Positions 47,600 to 58,089 of a DNA stretch of 64,000 bases are shown here, in pieces (within the stretch, counting starts at the first letter, position 1; every line of letters starts with the position of its first letter). The stretch is from the NCBI GenBank assembly GCA_036417435.1, contig CM070901.1, forward strand, positions 163,390,044-163,454,043. Reading direction: 5' to 3'. The notes under the pieces are model-generated. The model had not been told where the DNA came from, searched no databases, and saw only the letters and a list, made by a program, of their open reading frames with translations. The DNA comes from Inia geoffrensis. Taxonomy: Eukaryota; Chordata; Mammalia; Artiodactyla; Iniidae. A program made the translations under genes and the position numbers.

Positions 47600-49965
47600 G
47601 TGGGGCTGGGCTCTGCATGGGGTGTCAGGGAACCACAGATACACCAGAGGCTTTTCTCCATCCTGGCTCCCCTCCCTGCACCGCTCTTGGGACTCTGCCA
47701 GCAGAAGCCAAGCCCCAGGCAACTGCCCTGTCCCTAGCCTCCCTTTCAGTGGGGAAGGACTAAGTGCAGGGGCCCGTCATTCCCCTCCCCAAGGACAGCA
47801 GCCTAAGATACGTGCGCTGAATAATGTGTAGGCTCATCGTCCTTTTGTCTCCATCATTCTCTGAGAATCCTAGGACAAGAGGAGGGACAGGGTCCTGCCC
47901 CCCGCCTTCCATGCAATTCTTCGTTCCCTATCCCAGGCAGCTCTGGAAAAAGTTCTGGACGAGACCAGCGTTCTACTCTGGGTCTGGAGCCAGCTGTGGG
48001 ACCTAAGGGGAACAGGTCACCTTGCCTCCCTCTGAACTGCAGGTTCCTCACCTGTAGAATGGAGGTGACAATGATGGGGATGCTAATGCCTATCCCACAG
48101 GGTTGTAGGTGAGGATTAAATCAGTCGGGCCCAGAGATACAGTGATCACATAGATGGTTGGCCCAGGAAATGTCTTAGCAACACAGGGACCTGAGGGGCC
48201 AGCTATGCTGCTTCTAAGATGCATTTGACAATGTGATTTTGGGAAGCTTGGTTGGAGTACCCTAGCAGGCAGAGCCCAGGGCCTGCCCTGAGTGGACCCT
48301 CAGAAGTGAGAGGCCCTCCCCTGGCTCAGTGGTAGCGCGGGAGCTGTGCTCATCAGCCCACCAGCCAGAGGCCCCAGGAAAGAGACTGGAGATGGAACCG
48401 AACACACTGACACTCAGCTTTCTCCAGATAAGAGCACTTAGAGCCCCCCGCTAGAGAGCGCGAGTGCCAGGAACCTGGGACTCCCTGAATCAGAGCTACT
48501 CCCAGGCCCACCTTAGGACAAGCGACCCCTCACTCTCCTCTGTCATAGGCACTGGATTCTGAAGAGTCTGGAAAGTTACTCATCCGCATTGTACACACAG
48601 CTTCCGAAGGTAAAGTGGGGAGCATCACCGACAAAAATGCAAAGCAAAGATCAATCCTGCCTGTGCTTGGGGGAATTTTCCCACTGTGGCTGGTGATGAG
48701 TCACTGAAAGCACAGGACATTCTTGTGCCCTCCACTCTTCCTGGGGGAGCAAAGCTTCCCCTGGAGTCATCGACGCCAAAGCTCCCTCAACACCCACACA
48801 CCAATGCAACGCTCCAGTATGCTGCACCCTGCCCGGCAGAGACCCCATACTCTGGAATTCATACTCCCAACTGAAGAGATTGGGTCTCTATCCCTCAGAC
48901 AGGGAAACTGAGGCAGATGGGGCAGATGGTGGAGCAGAGGGAATGGGCCCCCAATGTGATAGGCATCAGCGACTGCACCAAGACCGCAGTTCACATCTCC
49001 CACCTCAGAATCCACCGTCTGCCCTCTCCCCGGCTTGGTGACACCAGAGCCCAGAGAAGTTTAGGGCTGTACTCTTGGTCAACCACTGTGGATGACCCAT
49101 TTCCAACTAACAGTAAATACCCGGGCATCTTTGTTGTTATAAGGATAGGAGTTTCCTTTCAATTCTTTTTGCCAGCGTCTGCACTGGCAGAGCTGGATCA
49201 GGAAGGCTGCTTTTGGACAAGCCAATGATGTTTTAGACTCTCTGAGAAGGTCCCCGCACTGAACATAGATACCAAGAAGCGAACTTCACTTCCTCAGATG
49301 AAAGTACAAACTGCACTCCAGCCCAAACAAATCACTTTTGTCTTTTCCGGAAAACCAAAGACTGTTAGAGGAGAGGAGGAGAAGGTGAGAGGGAGCATCT
49401 GTGAGGAGGATCTGAGGTCTCTCTGAATCTCGTCCAGAGCCATGGACTAGAGGGCCACTGGGGAAGGAAGCAGAGAGCGACTAGCTGGCCCACTGTACCC
49501 AGGAACTATGGCTACCCCTTAACAAACGCACACACAAGTGCACAAACACAAGTGTCCAAAGCCACTCTGGATGCTCTCCTCCTCCGAGGGTTTCAGGGGT
49601 CTGACAAGAAACAAGTCACACGGTCACGTGCTCCTACAGAGAGAATCACAAACGGACAGTGTGAGACAACCACACACACCAACACTGGGACCCCAGCAGA
49701 AGATCCCCAAGTGTGACTTGGTAAGTGCCCCCTCAGCATGATGCAGTCAGCCCACACAGTGCTGTCTCCCCAGAGGCCCCTGGCACTTCCGGCATCTCTG
49801 CCCACCCCTACCAGGTTTTTGGAGGTCCAAACACACATCTGTACTGTCGCAAAATCACGCACTCACAAACTGTGACAGACACACAACTGTGGCCAAACTG
49901 TCCCACATAGACTGATACAAAAATAGGGGATGCCAACAGATGATCAAATGTTATTAGTTAAAAAC
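47600..49965. other. 5' part of OPRD1 intron 1, no exon seen
   Basis: Mostly unique. A sense MIR lies at about 48000-48125 (CTGCAGGTTCCTCACCTGTA, CCCACAGGGTTGTAGGTGAG). No CHR SINE occurs between 46.3 and 54.2 kb, so the promoter-proximal 4 kb on each side is free of them. Confidence 0.5.
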
Positions 49966-49969
49966 GCGG

Positions 49970-50003
49970 GCGCGCGCACACACACACACGCGCGCGCGCG
50001 CGC
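49970..50003. repeat. Alternating purine-pyrimidine tract (GC/CA/CG), Z-DNA prone
   Basis: Thirty-four bases of unbroken alternation: a GC run, a CA run, then a CG run. It begins about 170 bp inside intron 1 from the exon 1 donor. GC and CA dinucleotide runs are the classic Z-forming sequences. Confidence 0.85.
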
Positions 50004-50169
50004 CAGCGTCCCCCACGAGATGGAAGTGGTCTTTCCGCTGGGCCCCGGGCGCCCCCTTCAGAAAGTGTGGAGGTCCCGGGAGTGCGGGGTCTGAGGACAG
50101 GGTCCCAGGTCCGTAGTCCCCACCCCACCCCGGGGAATAGCCCGACGCACCAGCCCGCAGCGCACTCAC

Positions 50170-50384
50170 CGGACGATGCAGAACATGACGAGCACGTTGC
50201 CCAGCAGCCCCACGGCGCACACCGCCGAGTAGAGCGCGGTGATGGCGATAGCCAGGGCGAGGGACGAGGCGCTCCGTGCTGCCGGCGGCCCCGACGCATT
50301 GGCGCCCGCGCTGGGGAAGGCGTCCGACGCGTTGGTGAGGAGCAAGGACCGCAGCTCGGCGTCGGGGGAGGGGGCCGGTTCCAT
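50170..50384 (-). CDS. OPRD1: OPRD1 coding exon 1 (N-terminus, TM1)
   Basis: Encodes residues 1-71 and two bases of codon 72. It holds the extracellular N-terminus with NAS sequons at N18 and N29, then TM1 (about residues 44-70) with the conserved GNVLV motif. The start is chosen because ATG at 50384 lies in a good Kozak context (GCCGCCATGG) and begins MEPAPS, the known delta-receptor N-terminus. The donor GTGAGT follows directly at 50169. Relative to remembered human sequence, four residues of a PSA-type tandem repeat are missing after residue 22. TM1 ends MFCIVR where human has MFGIVR. The reading frame stays open upstream to another ATG at 50699. The exon lies inside a CpG island. Confidence 0.97.
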
Positions 50385-50647
50385 GGCGGCCAAGCGGCCG
50401 GCGCCGCGTCCCTGCCCGCCGTGCGCCCTGGGCGCAGAAACCCGGTGCGAGCGGCGCGCCAAGGGATGAGGCCGCGGCCCCGACGCCGCCGGCTGCTGCG
50501 CCCCGACCGCCTGGCTATCTCCGCGCCCCCTCCGCCCGCCAAGCCGCCCGCACCGGCCCGGCCCCCAGCTCCCGCCCGCTCTCAGAGCCCAGACCGCTCT
50601 GAGCCAGGAGCCGCTGCGGGCTCCTCGGACGCGCCCGCCGCGCGCAC

Positions 50648-50653
50648 CACGTG
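50648..50653. promoter_or_regulatory. E-box CACGTG upstream of OPRD1
   Basis: A palindromic CACGTG inside CCACGTGG, about 265 bp 5' of the OPRD1 ATG. Published work on mouse Oprd1 describes a functional USF-binding E-box upstream of the start codon. Equivalence of this site is inferred from motif and position only. Confidence 0.5.
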
Positions 50654-50829
50654 GCCCGGAGGCGGCAGCCAGTCTGCGCCCGCTACCGGGGCCGGGCATT
50701 GCACCACCAACTTGGAGTGGAGCCAGGGAAGCTACCCACTCCCTCCCTAGGGATGCTCTGCCGGCTCGGGTGCGCCCGCACCCCAGCTGGGACTCACTTC
50801 TGCATCCTCTGCCGCTTTGGGATTGGAAG

Positions 50830-51045
50830 GACCTCTATATGAATCCCACCTCCCACTCCTGCACTAACAGTGACCTTGAGCAAGTCACTTAACCTCTCTC
50901 AACTTCATTTTTCTCTTCTGAAAAATGAGGATAATCGCACCACCTCCTTCAGAGGGTTGTTGGGGGAGATTAGTAAGATGATGCGGGTAAAGAACTTAGC
51001 TCAGTGCCAGGTACACAGTAAATGCTCCGTAAATAACCATTACTA
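50830..51045 (+). mobile_element. MIR relic
   Basis: CAGTGACCTTGAGCAAGTCA, CTTAACCTCTCTCAACTTCA, CAGAGGGTTGTTGGGGGAGA and TAGCTCAGTGCCAGGTACAC follow MIR order. Confidence 0.75.
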
Positions 51046-51064
51046 TCCATGGCTTTCTTTTACT

Positions 51065-51555
51065 CCATTCACTTGCTCAACAGATCTTTTTTGGGTGCCG
51101 AATGTAAGAACCAGGTACTACTGGGGAGCCACTAGTGCATAAAACCAGATGCGGCCCCTGCCTCCTTACAGCCCAATGGAGGAGAGAGACATCAATCCCA
51201 GGACCACACTGATGAAGATACAGTTACACACGGAGGAAAAGTGAAAGAAAGCAAGGCATTCCTGTAGCAGGACCTACAAAACCCAGGGGTCAGGACAGCT
51301 TCCCTGAGGAAATGACACCTAAGGTAAGATGTGAAGTGTGAGGAGGGACTGACTTAGGGAAAAACTAGGGAAGAGCATGTCAGACAAAGAAGCCACATGT
51401 GCAAAGACCCTGTGGTCAGAGGGATTAAAAGGCCAGGAAGAGGAGAAGGCAGAAAGGGAGTGTGGGGAGAAGGGGATGAGGTGGTGGGCAGGGTCTCAAA
51501 GACCGCCTTACAGATCACTCTGGCTGCTGTAGGTGCAGATGGAAGGGGGCTATTT
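51065..51555 (-). mobile_element. L2 3' UTR (antisense, long)
   Basis: In order: CACTTGCTCAACAGATCTTT, CCCCTGCCTCCTTACAGCCC, CAGGACAGCTTCCCTGAGGA, CATGTGCAAAGACCCTGTGG, AAAGACCGCCTTACAGATCA. This is the L2 3' region read backwards. Confidence 0.7.
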
Positions 51556-52370
51556 CTGACACCTTCTCCCTAACCTGACCAGCCCAGACCCAGAGTCATC
51601 CCCCTTCTTGGGACTCCTGTCCTTCCCAAAACATTCTCCCTACTGTTCCAGCACTGTGCTGAGCCCTTTATCCACGCAGCAACACTTTGGCGTAGATTCT
51701 ATTATTAGTGTCCCCAGTTTACAGACGAGAAGACTAGACTAAATTATCCCACATGGTAATTATTTCTATCCAAGTTTGTTTTCTCCTTCGGAAGACCAGA
51801 CCTGATTGATCCCTGGACCCAGTGGAAGGCTGGGGTCATAGTGGGTGCCCAGGAAATACCTGTTGGATGAGTACAGGTCCCAAGGGGAATGGAATGGGAC
51901 AATATTGGGGCTCCTGGGCTCTGGGGTGACACTCTTGGCCCTGTGAGTGGCTGGGCAAGGACCCCTCATTCACATCACTCTGTGGCTTGAGTCATCTGTC
52001 TATGTGCAAGGCTCTTACCCTTTCCCAGAGGGAACAAAGACAGAATTCCCAAGTTCACCCTCTGTCCATTCTCTTTGTCCCTCCCAGCTGCTGTCCAAGC
52101 CCGTCTACAAGCTACAGCAGACTCCCCACCCCAAGGCTCTCCCACCCCATCATCTAAGGACTCGTCAGACTGGTGATTTTTGCTTTGTGGTCACATATGC
52201 TGCCAAAACTCTCTCCCTTGTCCCAAAGGGGCTGCTATCCACAGAGACTTTTCTGGTGCCAGGGGAGAGACATTGAGACAGGAAGAAGGAGGGCTATTTT
52301 ACTAGAGCTCTGGCCCCCTCCCAACCCCTCCAACAAGCCAAAGTTTTTCCAACTTCAGGACATTTGCGTA
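51556..52370. other. No gene seen; MIR trace
   Basis: Antisense MIR at about 51640-51760 (CAGTTTACAGACGAGAAGAC). The rest is unique intergenic sequence. Confidence 0.45.
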
Positions 52371-52690
52371 TTCTATTTCTTCCACTTGGAAGGCTCAGCC
52401 ATTTCCTCAGGCTAAGTGCTATTCATCCTTCAAGTTTCAGCTTAAATATCACTTCCTCCATGAAAGCTTCACTGACTGCCCTCCCCCCCCACACACACAC
52501 ACACGCAATTAGACCAGGTGTCCTTGTTAGTCTCATAGCGTCATGTACCTCTTCCTTACAGAATTTCCCACATATTTATTTGGGCGATCATTGGATTTGT
52601 GTGCATCACGTCTCCAATAGGTCTTGTGCACTTCCGTACCTCCACCTTAGTGCTTGATGCGTGGTTGACTAGAAAGCTCAGTTCCAACTT
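52371..52690 (+). mobile_element. L2 relic with internal (CA)n
   Basis: CTTCAAGTTTCAGCTTAAAT, ATCACTTCCTCCATGAAAGC and TTCACTGACTGCCCTCCC are L2. A C-run plus short (CA)n sits at 52486-52505. Confidence 0.6.
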
Positions 52691-52814
52691 TGGTGAGCTC
52701 CCATTCTGATGAGGGGGACACAGCATTTATAGCTTCATATAGGACCTAGGAATTCTTTTAAGCAACTAAAACCCTTTGCATCAACTCTGCAATCACATCT
52801 TATTTGGAACTGAA

Positions 52815-53325
52815 GTGCAGATCTTCCTCAATTATGACGGGGTTACGTCCCAATAAACCTAATGTCAGTTGAAAATATCATGGTAAATTAAAAATGCATT
52901 TAATACACCCAACCTAACGAACATCATAGCTTAGCCTACCTTAAACATGCTCAGGACACTTACATTAGCCCACAGTCAGGCAAAACCATCTAACATAAAG
53001 CCTGTTTTATAATCAAGTGTTGACTATCTCATGTAATTTATTGGATACTGTACTGAAAGTGAAAACCAGCATGGTTGTGTGGGTGCGGGATGTTGTAACT
53101 GTACTGGTTATTTGCTGTTGTGATTGCCTGGCTGATTGGGAGCTGCGGCTCGCTGCCGCTGCCCAGCATCACAGGAGAGAACCATACCGCACATCACAAG
53201 CCTGGAAAGGATCAAAATTCAAAGTATGGTTTCTACTGAATGTGTATCAGCTTTGCACTATTGTAAAGTCAAAAAATCATAAATCGAACCACCGTAAATC
53301 AGGGACCATCTATACTAGTTCCCTG
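52815..53325 (-). mobile_element. Tigger/MER2-like DNA transposon relic
   Basis: Left end CTTCCTCAATTATGACGGGG then TTACGTCCC; right end ATAAATCGAACCACCGTAAA then TCAGGGACCATCTAT, an inverted match. Inside are CATCATAGCTTAGCCTACCT and ATCTCATGTAATTTATTGGA. It is non-autonomous with no transposase frame. Strand is arbitrary. Confidence 0.65.
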
Positions 53326-53939
53326 CTCCACCCCCCACCCTTGGCTTCTGGCTGTCACCAAGCAAGTCTGCCCTCACCCCTTGGCGCCGCATTTGGGGCC
53401 CTCCCCCGTCTGGTCCTAACCAGGGTTTATTGGCGCCCTCTTCTGACTCCACCCCTAACCCCACTCTAATCGCATACCCCAGCCATACTGGGCTGAAGAG
53501 AATTTTTTTTAATTGTATTCCACGATGTTTTTGAGTCCCTCCTGGGTAAGGAAATGATAGCTATGGTGGAGGCAAATGACAGAAAAAGAGTTTCCCTTAA
53601 CTTCTCTGATCCTTATTTTTATCATCCATAAAGTAGAGAAGGGCAGGATTGGGGCGAGGATCTGGTGGAACGACAGATGCTCTTCCAACTGAGAAAGGGC
53701 TGCATGAGCACGAGTTATGAAACCAGGAGCGTAAGACCATTGCTCTCTTAAAGGAGCTCGCAATCAAGAAGCTGTGACGGATATGTAAATGACCAAGTAA
53801 AGAGCGACATAACTGCTGAGAAAGCACACGTGCCATCACGGGCTGTGCCTTTTCAGAGTTTGCTTTCCTAAAGGCAGCAGTCTGCAGCCTGGAAGAGGTT
53901 TCTCACCAGAACCCAACACTGCTGGCACCCTGAGACGTC
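53326..53939. other. No gene seen
   Basis: Intergenic. A weak L2-like antisense trace occurs at about 53690-53830. No exon recognised. Confidence 0.35.
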
Positions 53940-54028
53940 CAGCCTCCAGAACTGTGAGAAATAAATGTCTGTTGTTGATAAGCCACTCAGTTATGGTACT
54001 TTGTTATAGCCGCGCCAAATGACTAAGG
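53940..54028 (+). mobile_element. MaLR-like LTR 3' end fragment
   Basis: CCAGCCTCCAGAACTGTGAG, AAATAAATGTCTGTTGTTGA and GCCACTCAGTTATGGTACTT are the terminal part of an MLT1-type LTR. Confidence 0.6.
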
Positions 54029-54179
54029 AGCTGAATTCCTCCCCCCACCCAGGACATTGGAAGGACACGTGGAAACTTGAAAGGCATCTAAAGGGGTTTC
54101 CCCAATGGCCTCCCAAAATGAATACTTTGAAGAGATCAATCCTTACCCGAATGCGAGTGTTCTAGTCTATTTATCTTTA

Positions 54180-54391
54180 TTTTATTTATTTATTTTTTTG
54201 CGGTACGCGGGCCTCTCACTGTCGTGGCCTCTCCCGTTGCCGAGCACAGGCTCCGGACGCGCAGGCTCGGCGGCCATGGCTCACGGGCCCGGCCGCTCCG
54301 CGGCACGTGGGATCCTCCCGGACCGGGGCACGAATCCGTGTCCCCGGCATCGGCAGGCGGACTCTCAACCACTGCGCCACCAGGGGAGCCC
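54180..54391 (-). mobile_element. CHR-2-like SINE (short, younger form)
   Basis: TTTTTGCGGTACGCGGGCCT after a T-rich tail; head at 54391. Perfect 18-bp duplication CTAGTCTATTTATCTTTA (54162-54179, 54392-54409). Unusually CpG-preserved, suggesting a young or unmethylated copy. Confidence 0.96.
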
Positions 54392-54449
54392 CTAGTCTAT
54401 TTATCTTTAAAAGACAGTCTCATTTCTATGGTCACCACTCATAAATAAT

Positions 54450-54665
54450 CCTGTTGGCTACCATTTAGAGAGAACTTGCTGTGTGCCACGGACGGGGCCA
54501 AGTGTTCTGTGGCTTATCTCGTTTAATTCTCGGCAGCTCTAGAGGTGTGAGGTCTTTCTACTGTTATTCCGTTTTGCAGAGGTTAGGTTACGTGCCTACG
54601 CCACAGCAGGGATGCCAGGCCAGGTCTGTGTGACCCGCCCAAAAGCCACTCCTGACAACCACGCT
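54450..54665 (-). mobile_element. MIR relic (antisense)
   Basis: GTTTAATTCTCGGCAGCTCT and CCGTTTTGCAGAGGTTAGGT followed by CCACAGCAGGGATGCCAGGC match antisense MIR order. Confidence 0.55.
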
Positions 54666-56362
54666 ACTGCCTCTCAGAGCAGAGCCTAGAAAGTCATCAC
54701 CCCAAAACACACCAGCACCCATGGCTGCTGTCTCTGTTCGGCAGTTTCCCTGTTGCGGAGGGCGATGAGTCACGTGAGCTCAGGAGATTCTTGAGTCCGT
54801 CCCTGCTCTTGGTGGAGCAGAGAAGATGCAGCCCTCCATGCCTGGGCTGCCAAACGATTCCATTTTCCTCGACCCCATCCTTGACTTAAGATTGGAACAA
54901 AAACAAAAATGCATGGGGAATCCTGGGCCAACCCAGGGCATCAGAAGGCGTCAGTGGTAGTGAAACAGAAATTACTGAAGGAGTCGGAGCAGAAAGGAAC
55001 TCCCCGGGGGAAGCTATTAACAATTTAGTACGTGGGACTGTGGCTCCCACCTGCCAAAGAGACACTGCCTGATGGAAATAGTGTGGCTGCCTCTAAGTGA
55101 GTGAGTGAGCGAGCAGCTCCCCTGGGTTGCCTTTAGTCTGGCTCCATCTGCAAGCCCCAGGAGGAGGAAGGACCTTATCGAGAACCATAAAATAATAACC
55201 ACTTGCATTTGCAAAGTACTTTTGACTTTCCGGAGCACTTCGAAATTGATGACTTCATATCGTCTTGACACCATCTGGATAATGGGAAGGTCAGGTTTCA
55301 TTATCTTCATTTTATAGCTAGGATGACAGATAGCTAGAGAGCCTGGGTGAGATGATTTCATAGCAAGCCAGCGAAGGAAATAGGGTTGGGACCTTCGTCT
55401 AGTTGCCCAAATCAGAAGCCTGAGGGTCACTCTTGACCCCTCTCTCTTCCCCCCTCCAAACCCCCACCTCTAGGTAATCACCAAGTCCTGTACATTCTTC
55501 CTAATAACCCATGAATCCTGCCATTGTTCTTTATTTTTACTACTGTCTGCCTAGTCTATGCATCATCATTTCTTGCTGAAATTATTGAAATAGACTCTGA
55601 AATTGAGCCCCTGCTTCCAGGCTCGCTGCCTGCAAGCAGAAACGTGGCTGCAGGATTCTCTACACGTGCGCCTCTCTCTGCCTTGCTAGCCTCTTGTACC
55701 ACCTTCCCCTTCACACGCTATGTTCCAGCCAAAATAAACTCCTTATGGTTCTCCAAATAACCTGCTTCTCTCACATCTGGGTTCATCTAAGTAGTTAAAG
55801 AGTGGGGCTTTGGCATACAGACTGGTGGGATTGAAAATCCCAGCTCAGCAACTCACTAGCTGCACATCCTTGGGCAAGTTCCTTAACTTCCTTCTGTACG
55901 TTTCATGCAGTGGGATCGGCAGAAGCACCTGCTTCATGGAACCTGGCATGTAGGCAGTGCTCAATATGTTAGCTATTACTGTGATGATGGCGCCTCTGCC
56001 TGGAATACTCTACTTCAGGCTCCCAAGCCCCTTTGTCACCTAACCCACTGCTACACCCCTGCCCCATCTCAACTGAGGTGTTGCTTTCTTCCCCCCTCCC
56101 TCAGATTAATTTCTGTCACATATCGTCTGCTCTCTGGGGGCTCATCTTCCTGCCAGAAGCATAGTCAGGTCCTGAGTCCCTAGAAAACTATTCCACCCAG
56201 ATGTTGCCAGGAGGCCTGGGTCTGTCAGGAAGAGGAGGGAATGGAGCTGGAGAGAGAGGGTGACCAAGGTAGGAGACAGTTTGATTCTTTGAGAAGGGAA
56301 GGACAGAGGAGGCCGTAGGTTCCTTGGGTGAAGATTTTAATGGTTAGTAAGAGCCTGGAAGT
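54666..56362. other. Intergenic, no gene seen; MIR/L2 relics
   Basis: An antisense MIR lies at about 55190-55385 (GCAAAGTACTTTTGACTTTC), a sense MIR at about 55805-55980 (CTTGGGCAAGTTCCTTAACT) and a sense L2 trace at about 55985-56170. Nothing else recognised. Confidence 0.5.
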
Positions 56363-56490
56363 TTTCTTTTTCTTTATTTTTGGCCACGCTGCGGCTCCGG
56401 GGGGGATCTTGGCTCCCCAGCCAGGGATTGAACTCAGGCCCCTGGCAGTGGAAGTGCAGAGTCCTAACCACTGGACCACCAGGGAATTCC
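56363..56490 (-). mobile_element. Short tRNA-derived SINE (CHR-1-like)
   Basis: The reverse complement reads GGGAATTCCCTGGTGGTCCA, GTGGTTAGGACTCTGCACTT and TCAATCCCTGGCTGGGGAGC, with AAAATAAAGAAAAAG tail. The flanks (GCCTGGAAGTTTT before, GGCTGGAAATTTT after) look like an imperfect duplication. Confidence 0.9.
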
Positions 56491-57120
56491 CATGGGCTGG
56501 AAATTTTGCAATAAGTTCAGGGTTAAGAGAGCAGAGACAGAGTCTCTTGCTTTCGAAGGGACCCCTGGGGCTTGGACAAAAGCACCTCAGAAGGAACCTG
56601 AATGGGCCAAATGCCAAAGGCTTTGCCCCATGTTTCCTAGATCAGACAAACCTCAGGTAGAAGGACTAGATGACCCCCTGGCCTGCCCTCCAGTGACTGA
56701 CACTGGATTTTCCCACAACCCTAGTGGATGGGGGCAGAGGTAGAGTTCATCTTATTTATTTATTTTTTCTTTTTTTTTTTTTTTTTTGCATCTGAGTGTC
56801 ATGGAGGAAATGCATATGCCTGTTAGAGGAAGCATCATGAGGCCCAGACCAGGCATCAACAAAAGACAGATGAAAATTACCCTCTTCAGAAGAAGAAAGG
56901 TGACCTGGAGAATTTGAAGCTGCAAAGTCTCCCTCCTCCTCCTTGTGCTTGGGATTAACCCCCTGTCCAGACACTGTCAAGTCTGCCCGCAGTCCATGTC
57001 CTCCCTTTATTTCCTGCAACCGTAACCTGATCAGGAGGTAGGGGTACTCCCTTGATCTGGGGTAAGGGAGCCCTTTCCCTGCCTCAGGGGATGAATTGGC
57101 CAAAATGAATCATGGTAATC
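56491..57120. other. Intergenic, no gene seen
   Basis: A long T-run at about 56770-56788 marks an A-tail on the minus strand, possibly of an unrecognised retroposed sequence extending to about 57110. The minus-strand 115-codon frame here has no recognisable domain. Confidence 0.4.
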
Positions 57121-57640
57121 TGTGGTAGGTTGCAAAATGGTCACAATGCTTCATTACTCTCTGCATCTATGCAGCTCTCCCCATCAAGCAATGGAATCTA
57201 TTTCACCACCCGTGTACCTGGCCCAGCTTGTGACTTGCTTTGCCCATAAGAATACGATGGAAATGACAGTGTGCCAGTCCAGAGTCCAGGCCACAGGAGG
57301 CCTTGCCCTCTTCCACCCAGTCTCTTGGAACCCTATCACTGCCATGGAAACAAGCTTGGGCTAACCTGCTGGATGATAGACCTAGTCACTCCATCACCCC
57401 AGTTGGCAACCAGCCAACACCAGACATGTGAGGAAGTAAGGCCATCCTAGACCAGGCAACTCCCATCCCACCCAACAGCTGACCTCAGGCCCAGGAGGAA
57501 GTCCAGCCAAGATCAGCCAGGCCTGGCTCAGATCCGCAGAACTATTCAGTGATCCACAGACTCATAGTAATAATGAATGCTTATTGTTTCCAGTCCCTAG
57601 GTTTTGGTGTGATCTGTTAAGCAGGAGCCAACATGATACA
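57121..57640 (+). mobile_element. MaLR-like LTR (solo)
   Basis: Starts TGTGGTAGGTTGCAAAATGG and ends GCCAACATGATACA. Internal CCTGGCCCAGCTTGTGACTT, CTTGGAACCCTATCACTGCC, CAAGCTTGGGCTAACCTGCT and GGCCATCCTAGACCAGGCAA follow an MLT1-type LTR. No internal genes are next to it. Confidence 0.65.
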
Positions 57641-58089
57641 TAACTTCCTACATCAATGATTGGTCTAGGGATGGATATGTAACCAATGAGATGTATAGAG
57701 AAGTCTGCTTGACATCATTTTTTCCAGAATAAAAAGTAAAGCCTCATCAGAAGAAAACTGTTTGCCCAAACCCCCTGGGATGCTAGTATGATGCCTGGAG
57801 CTATAGCAGCCATCCTGCAATTACAAATCAATAAGCATAAGAATGAAAAACCAGTAGGGGAGGTTGTCAGTAGAAAGACAGAATAAGCCTGGGTATTTGG
57901 TGATGTTGTTGAACTCTAAGTGTCCCGGCTCTGGACTTCAAGACCTTTTGTTTAAGCCACTCCTAGTCCTGTTTTTTTGGTTACTTGTAGCTTAAAGCAT
58001 TCCTAAAAGATGTACCAGTGTGTGGGTAACATCCAAGAAGAATGACACAAGCATAAGTAGACATGGTTTATTGGCATGACTACAACTTT
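57641..58089. other. Intergenic, no feature assigned
   Basis: A/T-rich, repeat-like texture but not assignable. No exon seen. Confidence 0.3.

Larger units (their letters stand above)
50005..50800 (-). promoter_or_regulatory. OPRD1: CpG island and probable TATA-less OPRD1 promoter
   Basis: Very high G+C with dense CpG over exon 1 and about 400 bp upstream, falling sharply beyond about 50800 and below about 49960. No TATA box is obvious between the E-box and the ATG. GC boxes (for example GGCGGGCGGA on the minus strand at 50540-50531) suggest Sp/KLF input. The mouse gene is known to use a TATA-less GC-rich promoter. The transcription start cannot be fixed here. Confidence 0.75.

Noticed and set aside
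50067..50750. Plus-strand 227-codon frame antisense to OPRD1 exon 1 as a divergent gene
   Set aside because: Stop-poor because of CpG-island composition. The translation is Arg/Pro/Ala/Gly low complexity with no domain.
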